Shown piece by piece: positions 51,443 to 61,369 of a stretch of DNA of 64,000 bases. Under the pieces are notes generated by a model. The model did no database searches, was not told the DNA's origin, and worked only from the letters and a program-made list of their open reading frames with translations. The DNA is from Rachicladosporium sp. CCFEE 5018 (taxonomy: Eukaryota; Ascomycota; Dothideomycetes; Cladosporiales; Cladosporiaceae): NCBI GenBank assembly GCA_002077045.2, contig KZ111143.1:542104-606103 (forward strand). The letters are read 5' to 3'. Position 1 is the first letter of the stretch, and every line of letters starts with the position of its first letter. The translations under genes and the position numbers were made by a program.

Positions 51443-53734
51443 ATGTCTCCCCTCCGCCTCCGGATCGATGGCGCGACCTTCCGCGACCCCCAGAACCGCG
51501 AGGTCACACTCCACGGCATCAACATAGCAGGCGACACAAAGCTGCCGGCAAAGCCAGATCAATCGTCTCACATTAGAGAAGGCTTCTTTGACGGTGACCA
51601 TGTTTCCTTCGTGAACCGACCCTTCAGCATCGAAGACGCACATACCCACTTCGCCCGGCTGAAGCGATGGGGCTATAACACTATCCGATATATCTTCACT
51701 TGGGAGTGCATAGAGCATGAGGGGCCTGGGAAGTATGATGAGGAGTTCTGTCAGCATACCGTGCAGTTGCTGCGGATAGCGAAGGGGTATGGATTCTATG
51801 TCTTCATGGACCCGCATCAGGATGTGTGGTCAAGGTTCACAGGAGGGTCTGGAGCGCCGATGTGGACGGTGTATGCTTGTGGACTGGATCCGCAGAAGTT
51901 CCACGACACGCAAGCAGCGTTGGTGCAAAATACATGGCCAGAGCCGTCGGAGTTCCCGAAGATGATTTGGGCAACGAACTACACGCGGCTTGCATGCCAG
52001 GTTATATTCACAATGTTCTTCGCAGGCAAGGACTTCCTGCCGAAGTGTATCATAGATGGGGTGAACATCCAAGATTGGCTGCAGGATCATTTTGTGGCAG
52101 CGTGCAGACATTTGGCACAGCGGATACACGAGGCAGGAGACCTACATGGGGACGTTGTGATAGGGTATGAGACCGTCAATGAGCCAAACAAGGGTTTGAT
52201 CGGTCACCCTGATCTCGGCGAGATACCCAAAGAGCAGAACCTCAAGAAAGGCACAACACCTACGGCTTTCCAGGCAATGCTTTCAGGCTCTGGCCGAGCA
52301 ATCGAAGTGCCTACCTGGGAGTTCGGCGGCATGGGTCCGTATAAGAGCGGCACTGAGCTCGTCGATCCTCGAGGTATGACAGCGTGGCTAGATCCAGACA
52401 CCTGGGACGACACGACATACGGCTGGAAACGCTCCCCTGACTGGGAACTCGGCAGCGACATCTTCGTCCAGCATGGAATCTGGGATCCCACATCCGACAC
52501 CCTCCTCAAACCAAACTACTTCGCCAAACATCCCTCCACAGGCGAGGAAGTCGACCCAGAGTACTTCATCAACAACTACTTCATAGACTACTACCGCAAA
52601 TACCGACACGCCATCCGCTCTCTCTGGCCCGAAGCAATGATGTTCTTCCAGCCCTCCCCCTTCGACATCCCGCCCCGAATAAAAGGCACAGACATCGACG
52701 AGAACAACCTCGTCTTCGCCTCCCATTTCTACGACGGCATCACACTCATCACCAAGAAATGGAATCGCTATTGGAACGTTGACGTTCTCGGCGTGCTGCG
52801 AGGCCGTTACTCAAACCCCGCCTTCGCACTGAAAGTGGGAGAGCAAGCAGTGCGAAACTGCTTCCGCGACCAACTTTCAGAGATAAGGAAAGAAGGCTAC
52901 GAGTATATGGGCTCCCATCCTTGCATATACACCGAGATCGGCATCCCCTACGACATGAACGACAAGCAATCCTACACAACCGGCGACTACTTCTCGCAAT
53001 CCCTGGCTATTGATGCCAACCACTTCGCCGTCGAGGGCAGCAAAGCACAAGGCTACACCTGGTGGGTATACACGGCCAGTAACAGCCACTACTGGGGCGA
53101 CAACTGGAACGGCGAGGACTTATCGATCTACTGCTCCGAAGACCGGCAGCTTCCCACTTCCGCGCCGGCGCCCGGCGAACTCTCTCCGGCGCCCAGCTCG
53201 TCAAGTCTCACGCCCAGAGTCAGCCCTGATAACCTCAAAAAGACTCTCTTAGTAGAATCCATGTCCGCCTCCCCCTCCTCACTCAGCGGCCGCACCCCAG
53301 CCGAGAAAGCCGGGTTCCGCGCCGCCGAGGCCTTCGTGCGTCCCTACCCCATCGCTCTGCACGGTAGACTAGACGCCTACGGCTTCGATTTGAAGCAATC
53401 CCTCTTCACCGTCTCGCTTACATCTACCTCGCAAGTCCCCGACGACGCGCCCTCCGAGATGTTCCTCCCTGCCTTCCACTTCCCGGCACAGCAGACGCAT
53501 GTCGAAGTGTCGATTGGAAAGTGGGAGATACGGACTATTGAGGTTGAGGGCGAGACGAAGGGGGAGGACGCCGGGGTGCAGGTGTTGAGGTGGTGGTATG
53601 GGAAGGGAGAGCAGAGGATTAGTGTAAGAGGAGTCAAGCGGCAGAGAGGTGCAGGGATTGATGGCGGGGAGGCGGAGGACGAGGGGTATTTGAAGCAGTA
53701 TGTTGAGATGGGGAAGCAGTGTGCTGTGATGTAG
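51443..53734 (+). CDS. Glycoside hydrolase family 5 (subfamily 12-like) beta-glucosidase, steryl glucoside/glucosylceramide type, with CaaX box
   Basis: 763 residues in one exon with no signal peptide, the size of yeast Egh1 and Cryptococcus EGCrP proteins, which cleave ergosteryl glucoside or glucosylceramide inside cells. Motifs in order: LHGINIAGDTKLP, RWGYNTIRYIFTWECIEHEG, MDPHQDVWSRFTGGSGAP, GYETVNEPNKG (acid/base E247) and CIYTEIGIPYD (nucleophile E498), then a Trp-rich segment (TWWVYTASNSHYWGDNWNGE). A C-terminal beta-type domain follows a Ser/Pro linker. The last residues are KQCAVM, so the protein ends in a CaaX box and may be prenylated and membrane-bound, fitting a lipid substrate. 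The exact substrate is inferred from family. Confidence 0.88.
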   Translation: MSPLRLRIDGATFRDPQNREVTLHGINIAGDTKLPAKPDQSSHIREGFFDGDHVSFVNRPFSIEDAHTHFARLKRWGYNTIRYIFTWECIEHEGPGKYDEEFCQHTVQLLRIAKGYGFYVFMDPHQDVWSRFTGGSGAPMWTVYACGLDPQKFHDTQAALVQNTWPEPSEFPKMIWATNYTRLACQVIFTMFFAGKDFLPKCIIDGVNIQDWLQDHFVAACRHLAQRIHEAGDLHGDVVIGYETVNEPNKGLIGHPDLGEIPKEQNLKKGTTPTAFQAMLSGSGRAIEVPTWEFGGMGPYKSGTELVDPRGMTAWLDPDTWDDTTYGWKRSPDWELGSDIFVQHGIWDPTSDTLLKPNYFAKHPSTGEEVDPEYFINNYFIDYYRKYRHAIRSLWPEAMMFFQPSPFDIPPRIKGTDIDENNLVFASHFYDGITLITKKWNRYWNVDVLGVLRGRYSNPAFALKVGEQAVRNCFRDQLSEIRKEGYEYMGSHPCIYTEIGIPYDMNDKQSYTTGDYFSQSLAIDANHFAVEGSKAQGYTWWVYTASNSHYWGDNWNGEDLSIYCSEDRQLPTSAPAPGELSPAPSSSSLTPRVSPDNLKKTLLVESMSASPSSLSGRTPAEKAGFRAAEAFVRPYPIALHGRLDAYGFDLKQSLFTVSLTSTSQVPDDAPSEMFLPAFHFPAQQTHVEVSIGKWEIRTIEVEGETKGEDAGVQVLRWWYGKGEQRISVRGVKRQRGAGIDGGEAEDEGYLKQYVEMGKQCAVM

Positions 53735-54425
53735 AGAGTCAGAATAGTGAAAGGGGGGGCGATGGCAGTGTGGGGGCATAGCGAGCATCCATCTATTCCT
53801 AGCACTACCACATGAGATTCAGTCTTGAGACTTACTTCCTTCGAGACTATAGTGACCCTCTGTTGCACTCACCCGCCATGTGGTTATGTCCGTACCACAT
53901 TTCCTGCCGATGGAAAGCTGAGCGGTGTCCGCCAAGCACGGAACGCTTCCGTAGTACAACTGCATCTGAATCGTCCGCCAGCGCTTCAGCAACCCATCCT
54001 CCCTGCCCTGTTATTGCTCCTCGCTGATGGGCGGCCAAGTAGCTCGTGGCATCAATACTTCTTCAAGAGTGTAGCTCACACTCGCTGTCAGCGCTTACGA
54101 CCAGGGGGACCGGATGCTACAATCAGCAGCAAGCGGATCTGTTCCACGCATGAAGATAGGACGGGATGACTGGAAATTGTGCATTATCATCGATTAATGT
54201 GACTGCGATTTGTGCTGTGGGATGGAGATGGAGATGAGCATAGAAGGGAGATGATCTGGATGAAGTGCATCATGGACCTAGCCATCAAGGTCCTCTTCGA
54301 TCCTGTCGCCTCCGGCATCAGATACGACGACTACGGGCGAATCGCTCTCTGATCCATCGCTCCTCCATCATCCGCGAACGGACTGCCATTGAACGCACTT
54401 GGTACTGGACACAAGTTCGTTTGAG
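53735..54425. other. Intergenic spacer, no gene seen
   Basis: About 690 bp after the GH5 stop, beginning with a G7 run near 53751. Short overlapping frames only. An alternative in-frame start for the next gene lies at 54399. Confidence 0.5.
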
Positions 54426-55046
54426 ATGGCGACTCTGCTCGCCCTGCCCTTCGAGCTCCGCGATCAAATCCTCTACTATACACTCGCCGCTCCAACTCCA
54501 GTTCTGGTCCCGTTCACGGCTCCTCCGCCAATCATGCAGGTCTGCCAACTGCTCCGCCAGGAGGCATTGTTGGTCTGGCTCTCGCAACCGGCGTGCTCGT
54601 ATCCTTGTACCACCCGCACAGATGTGAGAGCCTCGAAGCAGCATCTTACCAATCTGCCCTGGGATGTTCTGGCCGATTTGAGAGTGCTGCACCTTACAGC
54701 CACAGCCACCGTTCCCTTCGGCCACATGGCGATGCGGCGCTCCCTTACCCTCACGCTCTTCCTCTCGCACCCCAGCCTAGATAGCCTCCCCTGGACGCTG
54801 AACGAGAGTCTCACCGCATCACTGGTTGTGCCGACCTACGGTCGAGGATGTCATGTAGGAACGGCAGGGATCGTGGACGCTGATGTGAAAGTGGCGAAGG
54901 AGAGCGGATGGCTTGTGGAGAGGAGGGAGAGGCTGGAGAAGAGGCTGAAGTGGGTTGTGCGTGCGACGGAGGGACGGAGTTGGGATGCTGAGGCGTTGGG
55001 GGAGGTGATGGAGGGGTTTTGGGGGGTGTGTGCTGGTGGGCGGTGA
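54426..55046 (+). CDS. F-box-like/2EXR-type protein (gene d), short form
   Basis: 206 residues from 54426, or 215 from 54399. The protein begins almost directly with the family core (LLALPFELRDQILYYTL), followed by MQVCQLLRQEALLVW, the equivalent of the second conserved block. There is no Cys module. Function is unknown. It is convergent with gene e, 257 bp apart. Confidence 0.65.
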   Translation: MATLLALPFELRDQILYYTLAAPTPVLVPFTAPPPIMQVCQLLRQEALLVWLSQPACSYPCTTRTDVRASKQHLTNLPWDVLADLRVLHLTATATVPFGHMAMRRSLTLTLFLSHPSLDSLPWTLNESLTASLVVPTYGRGCHVGTAGIVDADVKVAKESGWLVERRERLEKRLKWVVRATEGRSWDAEALGEVMEGFWGVCAGGR

Positions 55047-55303
55047 CCTGCTCGTAAGTCTCGTTACTATATCAAAGGTTGATCCGTGTTTCTGGACTCC
55101 AAGCACTCGACCTTATTCTTACGGCTCTCTCTGGTCTGGTAGTGATGCACATCACCCCTCCACGAGACCTTCTCCAGATCGTCTGCTCATCGAAGACGAC
55201 CATTCGGCGCCGTGCGACATGCCGCTCGCTACGGCCTTGCATTTGCAAACGACAGAGCGTAAGACATACCCGCCGCTACTCCAAACGTCCTTTGCGATAC
55301 TCG

Positions 55304-55942
55304 TCATCTGCAGCCCCCAAGCCTGGCCTTGAGCTTTCTGAAACCTCCAAGCGCCTTTGAGAACGTCTTCTGATTCCAGACTTTGCCGTCGTGGGCCTTC
55401 ACCAACGCCTTGATCGTACGTACAAGTGGAGCATTGTAGCACGAGATAACATCGATGAACTCACACCCTCCCGGATCAGGATCGCCAATGCGGCAGTGCA
55501 CGATACCGCTGCGACAAACTTCGAGCTCCATCTTGAACTCGTCTTGTTGGCACGGATACCGGTCAAGGTTGGCCTTGAAAGTAACCTTGCGCAGACTGCG
55601 GATCATGTCGGCGCCCAGGCTGCGAATCCGTTCTCTTGCCTGTCTGACGTCTGCTAGTGCACCTTTCTTGCTGTCGTTCACGTAGATTTGAAAATGCGTG
55701 CAGGAGTAGAAGATGGGGAGCGCTTCGGCACGAAGTTGGTGGCAGGTCAGAGTGAGAGGCGGCTGCCAGTCCCCGTCAGTCACTGTGCAGCTGGTTCCAT
55801 GTGGCTCGGACAGGACTAAGGAATAGATCTCGTTGCGGAGTTCAGGAGGGAGCTCGAAGAACTTCTTTCCTGGAGGCTGAGTGGTGGGCTCGGCTTGGTC
55901 GGAACGGTGCAGTATTTGCTTGGTGGTTTGCTGTGTCGGCAT
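55304..55942 (-). CDS. F-box-like/2EXR-type protein (gene e)
   Basis: 212 residues from the ATG at 55942 (MPTQQTTKQILHR); the frame extends upstream to 56104, but that part is Pro/Thr-rich and lacks family features. The core FFELPPELRNEIYSLVL lies near residue 28, and the second block LTCHQLRAEALPIFYSCTHF follows. The C-terminal helical end (VRTIKALVKAHDGKVWNQKT) is shared with genes a and f. It has no Cys module. Function is unknown. Confidence 0.72.
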   Translation of the reverse strand: MPTQQTTKQILHRSDQAEPTTQPPGKKFFELPPELRNEIYSLVLSEPHGTSCTVTDGDWQPPLTLTCHQLRAEALPIFYSCTHFQIYVNDSKKGALADVRQARERIRSLGADMIRSLRKVTFKANLDRYPCQQDEFKMELEVCRSGIVHCRIGDPDPGGCEFIDVISCYNAPLVRTIKALVKAHDGKVWNQKTFSKALGGFRKLKARLGGCR

Positions 55943-56104
55943 GGCTCTGGTGGGAAGACCAGGAGTAGTACCCGGGACTGCCGCGTTGACGAGGCTGGGG
56001 CAGAGTACTGAACAAGTCGGGCGTGGTGGGTTGATCCTTGTCGAATCAGAAGAGAATTGTGAGAAGGTGACCAATGCGTACTGCAGGCAGAAATTTCGCA
56101 GCAC

Positions 56105-56458
56105 TCAATCGACCCCATCAGACGCCGTGAGGCCAAGTCGGCAGAGCCAGTGAAGCGAACCGGAAATGTAGTGAAGCACATGTACCATAGTTCTGATACA
56201 AGTGAAAGATTTGTGGACGTATATGGTAGCTGAGAATAAATACAAGGCCAGGATCATACGATTTATGAGTGAGCCGGGAAGTCAATCAATGATCAGTTTT
56301 GCAAGTGTTCAAGTGCGCCACGACGATCGACCAGAAGAATTCATGTCACGCGCCCCAAAGTGATCCAGCCCAATATTTGCAGTGACGACAGCAGCCTCAT
56401 GCAACTTCGCAACACACCAGCCCACCAGGAATACGCCCCTGATGCCCATAAAGTCAGT
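56105..56458. other. Intergenic spacer, no gene seen
   Basis: Upstream of gene e and downstream of the 2EXR pseudogene. Nothing recognised. Confidence 0.45.
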
Positions 56459-57367
56459 TCACCACCACTCATCCGCCTCCACTTTTCTGGCCCGAGTGAC
56501 GAACTCCAGGAACTCGTCAAACACTTCATATCTCCATATTTGCGCATCCAACACTTCGACCGCGAGGTACAAGAGACGCCTGACCTACCAATTCAACCAC
56601 CCTAGACCTCTGTGCTGCTCGTTCTCGATGTGGTCGTTTGCGCACAGCGCCTCCTTGTCAATGTAAATAACACATGCCGCTTGCCCATTACTTCCAACAT
56701 CGATGACGAAGTCGACTTCTAAGGGTTCTGCGCGATATTCCAGCCCAAATGCGAAGTGAACTGTCACATTCGTCATAAGGCTCACGTTTTCGTCGCCGAT
56801 AGCGCAGATCCAGCGTTGCGCCTCTGCAGTACAGTACTCATTGTACGGTCTAGGACCTTCGGGAGGACGCGCGATGCGGAAGCAGGAGCAGGAGTAGAAG
56901 ATCGGGAGGCTTTCTCGGCGGAGCTGACGACAGGTCATGGTGAGGCTGGGTTGCCACGCGTCAGCGTGGTTGATGCATGGCCCAGAAAACACGAGTTCGT
57001 AGATCTGCAGGCGGATCTCTGCGGGTAGATCAAACAGTGTCTTTGTTTGGGGCGGGAGGAAGAAAGGTAGATGCTCGAAGTCGCGAAGATGCTGTTCGAA
57101 GGTGGTGTCCTGGAAGTATGCTTCACAGTGGCACCTCCATGGTTTGTCGCAGATGCAGCCTTCACATGGACCGTGTGTGGTTCATGCGATCGTGCGCTTG
57201 TTTTTGCAGCGTTGCCTCTTCCGACTGAGATGGCCCTGATAGCTGGAGCCGGGGACGGTAGCGTAGTTGTGGGCTGGCGCGTCACGATCGAGATGTGATG
57301 GCGTTGCGTGTATAGCGATGCGGTGAAGATCCATTCGAGGATTGGTGCTGACAGTCTCGAGGGTCAA
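56459..57367 (-). pseudogene. F-box-like/2EXR-type pseudogene with Cys module and two in-frame stops
   Basis: One continuous minus-strand frame shows the whole family layout but is cut twice. From 57367 it reads to a TGA at 57184-57182. It continues in the same frame with the Cys module C-x2-C-x7-C-x-C (57166-57125), the core TLFDLPAEIRLQIYELVF, and the block MTCRQLRRESLPIFYSCSCF. It meets a TAG at 56587-56585 and then continues with a helical end (LYLAVEVLDAQIWRYEVF) that matches the ends of genes a, e and f, stopping at 56459. No ATG occurs in frame between the TGA and the core. Both stops could come from C-to-T changes (CGA to TGA, CAG to TAG). Introns hiding the stops are not excluded, but no good donor/branch/acceptor set was found. 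Confidence 0.68.
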
Positions 57368-57485
57368 CAGCAGACCGCGCTATCGAGTGTGAAGTCGCGT
57401 GTCAGGTAAGATTTGCTCTTGCCGTTCCGCTTAGTGAACAAACAGAAGTGCCAAGTCTTCCGCCTCGGGCACCCACGCGGTCAAC

Positions 57486-58337
57486 TCAGCCTTCACTTAC
57501 GATCTGTTCCGGACTTATCTCGCGGTTGTGCAGTTCATGTAGTATCGCCAGGAGACTCTTGACGTCCCAAGGCCCCCCTTCGCTCTCTGCGATCATTTCC
57601 TCCAAGACCTGGATCGGCTGCCGTGACCTAAATTGGTACCCTATCGTTGAGCTACTTAGGTCGCAGGGATTCCAGGTTGCGCCACCGTGCGACCCAAGCA
57701 GTAGGTGAATGTTCAAGACCGCAGGCGGTTTGTTCTTGACTGCTACAGGCCACTGCAGCACAACATTGCGCAAATGACGAACGTTGTAATCGCCCATCGC
57801 ACACAGCCACTGGGCGGCGGTGCGACCGCTTTCCCAAGCGTCGAACTTGAACTCATTGACCTGGAAGAAAATCGGCAATGCCTCTTCGCGCAATTGTCGC
57901 GAAGCCAGTGTTAGGGGCGGTTGGTACCTAGGACGAACCAAGACTTGATATCGGATCGCCCGGCGCTGATCGAGCGCATAGGCGTATATTTCTTCTCGCA
58001 GCTCGCATGGAAGATGGAAGAGGCGAAATTTGCCGTCCGGCTCACTAGTCGGCGGTGGCGTGGTGGGATCTTTGTAGTCGAGAGGAGAGCAATAGCATTC
58101 TTTGCTGTTGTTGGCGACGCAAGTAAAGCAAAACGAGGGCTCAGCACAGTGCCGTGGGGCCCGTAGCCTTATTCGTCTGCAACTGATACAGTAAGTCGGA
58201 GCCAGCAATCCGCGCACACAGGGTGAGGAAGGGCGTGGTGGAGGTCGCACGTCCATCCTCCTGGCATTGGGTTTGTCAAACTTCGCAGTCGTGCGCCAGA
58301 GGCGATCTGTCGCTTTAATCTCATGCACGGTCAACAT
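57486..58337 (-). CDS. F-box-like/2EXR-type protein with N-terminal Cys module (gene f)
   Basis: 283 residues without intron. Residues 50-83 hold C50-x2-C53-x10-C64-x5-C70-x2-C73-x7-C81-x-C83, a likely zinc-binding module. The core FHLPCELREEIYAYALDQRR follows near residue 105, then LASRQLREEALPIFFQVNEF, and VRHLRNVVLQWPVAV. It is clearly paralogous to gene g next to it, in the same orientation. Function is unknown; the combination of a Cys module and an F-box-like core would fit an adaptor or nucleic-acid/protein-binding role. An internal Met at residue 28 is an alternative start that keeps the module. Confidence 0.75.
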   Translation of the reverse strand: MLTVHEIKATDRLWRTTAKFDKPNARRMDVRPPPRPSSPCVRGLLAPTYCISCRRIRLRAPRHCAEPSFCFTCVANNSKECYCSPLDYKDPTTPPPTSEPDGKFRLFHLPCELREEIYAYALDQRRAIRYQVLVRPRYQPPLTLASRQLREEALPIFFQVNEFKFDAWESGRTAAQWLCAMGDYNVRHLRNVVLQWPVAVKNKPPAVLNIHLLLGSHGGATWNPCDLSSSTIGYQFRSRQPIQVLEEMIAESEGGPWDVKSLLAILHELHNREISPEQIVSEG

Positions 58338-58942
58338 TGTGACTGGAGCACTGTTACATGGTCGACTCGAGAGTCAAGTGAGAAGCCCTGAGGTTCATGA
58401 AAGGTCGATGCTGATGTGAACCAACGCACCTGCGTCGACGGCACAGCCTACATGGGCGCTTAACGCTGAGGCTTGGCAGCGCCGCAGGCGACCAAATCGA
58501 GACTCCGAAGCCTATCGCGAATTGTGTTTATTTGCGGCGATGAACGGTGCCGATTTCAAGACGCTACATTGCCAGTGTGCAGCAAGTCTTCCGGACGTGC
58601 AGCATCGATGTTGCTGCCTGGTGGTAGGACAAGGATATTGCTTCAAGTTGCTCATGACAGCGTGCTGAACACATTCTCCTCACTGACCATATGCTGCCAT
58701 TCTGTATCTAAGGTGCAGTGCAATGTATGTGTATTGCACACACGAGGCAGGAGACGCCGATGACGCCGGTGGTATAGATAGCAGCCGCGTCGATGGACCA
58801 TGGGCCGTTATCCCCTCTCTGCCATGAGATCGACTGCGTTCTCACGGCGCGGCAGACGACAGTAGTGTCCCACACGGAATCTTGATGGCCCGATGCCCCA
58901 GCATGTGAGCGCTTCATCTTCAGCATTCCATTCCCAGCGCGA
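58338..58942. other. Spacer between tandem paralogues f and g
   Basis: About 605 bp with no gene seen; it holds the promoter of gene f. Confidence 0.45.
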
Positions 58943-59788
58943 TCAAGCTCTCATGTAACTCGCATCAGTGTCCTTCAAAGATTGTCCGTGGTTGTGCAGC
59001 TCGCAAAGTAGTCCTGCCAACGCTCTGACATCCCAAGGCTGGCCCTTACTCGCTGCCATCCTCCTTCCGAGGATCTCTCTTGCCTGTCGTGATCTACCTT
59101 GATAGCCTGCGGAGTCGCTAAAGGGGAAGTCAAGCTCCCAGGTTGCGCCCCCATTTTTGTCAAGCACCAAACATGTCCTGCAATGCGGTCTTACGTTGTA
59201 CTGGTGCTTGAGCGATACAGGCCACTGCAGCACAACGTTGCGTAAGAACTGTGCGTTGTGATCGCCCAGTCCCTTCAGCCATCGAAGCGCTGTGTCGTTC
59301 TTCCAGACATCGAAGTAAAACGTATTGACCGTGAATAGCATAGGTAGAGTTTCCTCCCGCACCTGTCGAGAGACACGAGTGAGTGCCGGCTGATACCACT
59401 CTCTCGGCACGCCTATGTCCTGAGAGGCTCGTCTTTGGTCCAAGGCATAGGCGAAGATCTGCTCTCGGAGCTCGTAAGGTAGATCCAGTAGCCCAAATTT
59501 GCCTTCTGTGTAGGTGGTCAACTGCGCGGCTCGATCATCGTTATGACCATCTGATGGGCAGATGCACTTTGCCGTTATGTCGGTCCCGCAGGTGTAACAG
59601 TATTGAGTCATCACGCAATGTCGTCCTCGCATGCCGTGGCATAGGCGGCAGCGCACCATGGGCAGGAAGCCATTCGAGCATTGCGTTGGACAGTATCGCG
59701 AAGGGCTCGCATTCCGCGTTGCGACGAACGTTTCACCCGGAATTGAGCTCCAATGGCGAAGGCTGTTCCTGTAAGTGATTACGTCCAT
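58943..59788 (-). CDS. F-box-like/2EXR-type protein with N-terminal Cys module (gene g)
   Basis: 281 residues without intron. Residues 47-77 hold C47-x2-C50-x7-C58-x5-C64-x2-C67-x7-C75-x-C77, the same pattern as gene f apart from one spacing. The core FGLLDLPYELREQIFAYAL and block RVSRQVREETLPMLF follow, then QFLRNVVLQWPVSL. The two genes are a tandem pair that kept the Cys spacing while other sequence diverged, so the module is probably selected. Two further Cys pairs (C33/C37 and near residue 185) are gene-specific. Function is unknown. Confidence 0.75.
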   Translation of the reverse strand: MDVITYRNSLRHWSSIPGETFVATRNASPSRYCPTQCSNGFLPMVRCRLCHGMRGRHCVMTQYCYTCGTDITAKCICPSDGHNDDRAAQLTTYTEGKFGLLDLPYELREQIFAYALDQRRASQDIGVPREWYQPALTRVSRQVREETLPMLFTVNTFYFDVWKNDTALRWLKGLGDHNAQFLRNVVLQWPVSLKHQYNVRPHCRTCLVLDKNGGATWELDFPFSDSAGYQGRSRQAREILGRRMAASKGQPWDVRALAGLLCELHNHGQSLKDTDASYMRA

Positions 59789-60499
59789 AATGTGATATAT
59801 GGATTGTCTGCTGAGGTGAACTGCTTTGAAGGAGTAGATTTCGAATACGAAATATGACTCTACATGTGTAGACTCACTCAGACTGCACCGCCCACTCCGG
59901 CGCTTCGAGCACAGGAGTCACGGCAAGCATCTACGCCGTACGCCCGCCTGACCAGCACGAAGGGACAACACAACTCTTACGGCGATGGCGCAGTATCAAG
60001 GTGTACCATTGAGGGCGGTCCAATGCTTCACAGCGGATGGTGTGTAGAGTGAGCATCTATGCGATTTGCGTATTGTGGGAGTGGCAGTGTTCAGGTGAGC
60101 TGTCGATCGATCCAGTGCTGAGTGACCTGCGCGGAGCACTTCATCGCAATGTGAATTCCAATAGTGATCGGGTGAGAAGATGTATTGATGGATCGACCAG
60201 AAGGGAGAAAATAGCAAAAGAAATCGCACGATCGAACGCGAGATCTTGGTGCCAAAGATTGAGAAGTCGGCTTATTACGGTAGGCCAAGGATTCATCTGG
60301 TAAAAGGCAAGGTGAATGCTAGTTAACCCAACCGCGCCGTGGATAAGATTTGGAAAACCACTATATATATACACAATCTTGAGATGGTGATGTCTGTCTC
60401 ACGTGGGAGGTGCATGATGAGAGATGATTCTCAAGATAATGGAAGTGTGGATTGCAGCGACGGTGATAGTGGCTTGCCATACTTACATTAGGATGTTAT
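59789..60499. other. Intergenic spacer with an AT dinucleotide run
   Basis: About 710 bp with no gene seen. A short TATATATATA run lies near 60362. It should contain the promoter of gene g. Confidence 0.5.
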
Positions 60500-61369
60500 C
60501 TACAACTCCGACTTGGACTTCGAGAGATTGCCGTCTTGCTCTCTTGCCTTGTTGATCTCAGCCTCCTTCAACTCTCGCAAAAGCCCTGTGACTGCGACTC
60601 CGCCGGTCATCGTAGCGACACCAATCTCCTTCATGAAACCAAGCGGGTTGGTGTTATGCTTCCAGTACGAGATGTCTGCAGCGAGTGATCAGTAGACGGC
60701 TCCATAATACACACTTGATCATACAGAGGCATACACTTCGCCCTGATCTCTATCAATCTCATCCTGGGGTCCTCTGGCCCGCCAGTATGTACGCCATCGC
60801 CCAAGTCTCCGAACCACGCGCTTGTAGCCTTGGAGTATACCTCCTTAATTCTCGGGTCATCGTTCGAAGTGGTCACGGCCTCGCCGGTGACGGAGATCCA
60901 ATCTTGTGTGGTTGAGTTGTGGAAGGAAACATTCACGTCCTTGACTTTCTCGAGGTCGGTGAACTTCTGGCTGTGGCCGTTGGCGAGGAAGAGGAAGTCA
61001 GGGCCAGAGCGCTTGGCTACTGCCATTGCGCGGCCGACGGGCTATTGGGAAAATATATCAGTATCGGAGTTTGCTCTGGGTTAGGGCAGCAGAAAGACGT
61101 ACACCAACGCCAGGGCGGAAGGTGCCCAGGATGCCGATCTTGAGGCCATCAGATATCGAGTAAAAGTCTTTCAGTGACTCCTCGAAGGAGACATCTGTGT
61201 CGTATTGCTTGGAGACGCTGGGGTCGGTCTTGGAGTCGATCTCCTGCTTGGTGAGCGTCGCGGGCATCCTGAATGTATTTGCGGTGGTGAAAGCGCGGAA
61301 AGTGGTAGTGTGCTTGAAAGCAAAGGGTTTGGCAGATAATGAAATGAGTGCACATCGGGTACAGAACAT
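60500..61369 (-). CDS. BLI-3-like protein, FMN-binding split-barrel (pyridoxamine 5'-phosphate oxidase-like) family
   Basis: Minus-strand exons 61369-61103, 61041-60735 and 60675-60500 with introns of 61 and 59 bp give 249 residues; the internal start at 61267 (MPATLTKQEIDSKTD) gives 215, nearer the usual size. The extra N-terminus is basic and hydroxylated and could be a mitochondrial leader. Family features: FYSISDGLKIGILGTFRPGV, then GRAMAVAKRSGPDFLFLANG, SFHNSTTQDWISVTGEA and YSKATSAWFGDLGDG. These match the general-stress-protein-26/BLI-3 group, named for a blue-light-induced Neurospora gene. The group binds flavin; the reaction is not established. The third exon restores ISYWKHNTNPLGFMKEIGVA, typical of the family end. 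Confidence 0.85.

Noticed and set aside
50990..51817. 275-residue minus-strand frame opposite the GH5 gene
   Set aside because: It is the antisense of well-supported GH5 coding sequence and runs through the CA repeat; no family features.
60676..60710. A 35-bp final intron for the BLI-3-like gene
   Set aside because: Too short for a fungal intron; the GTATGC donor at 60734 gives a 59-bp intron with a branch site and the same reading phase.
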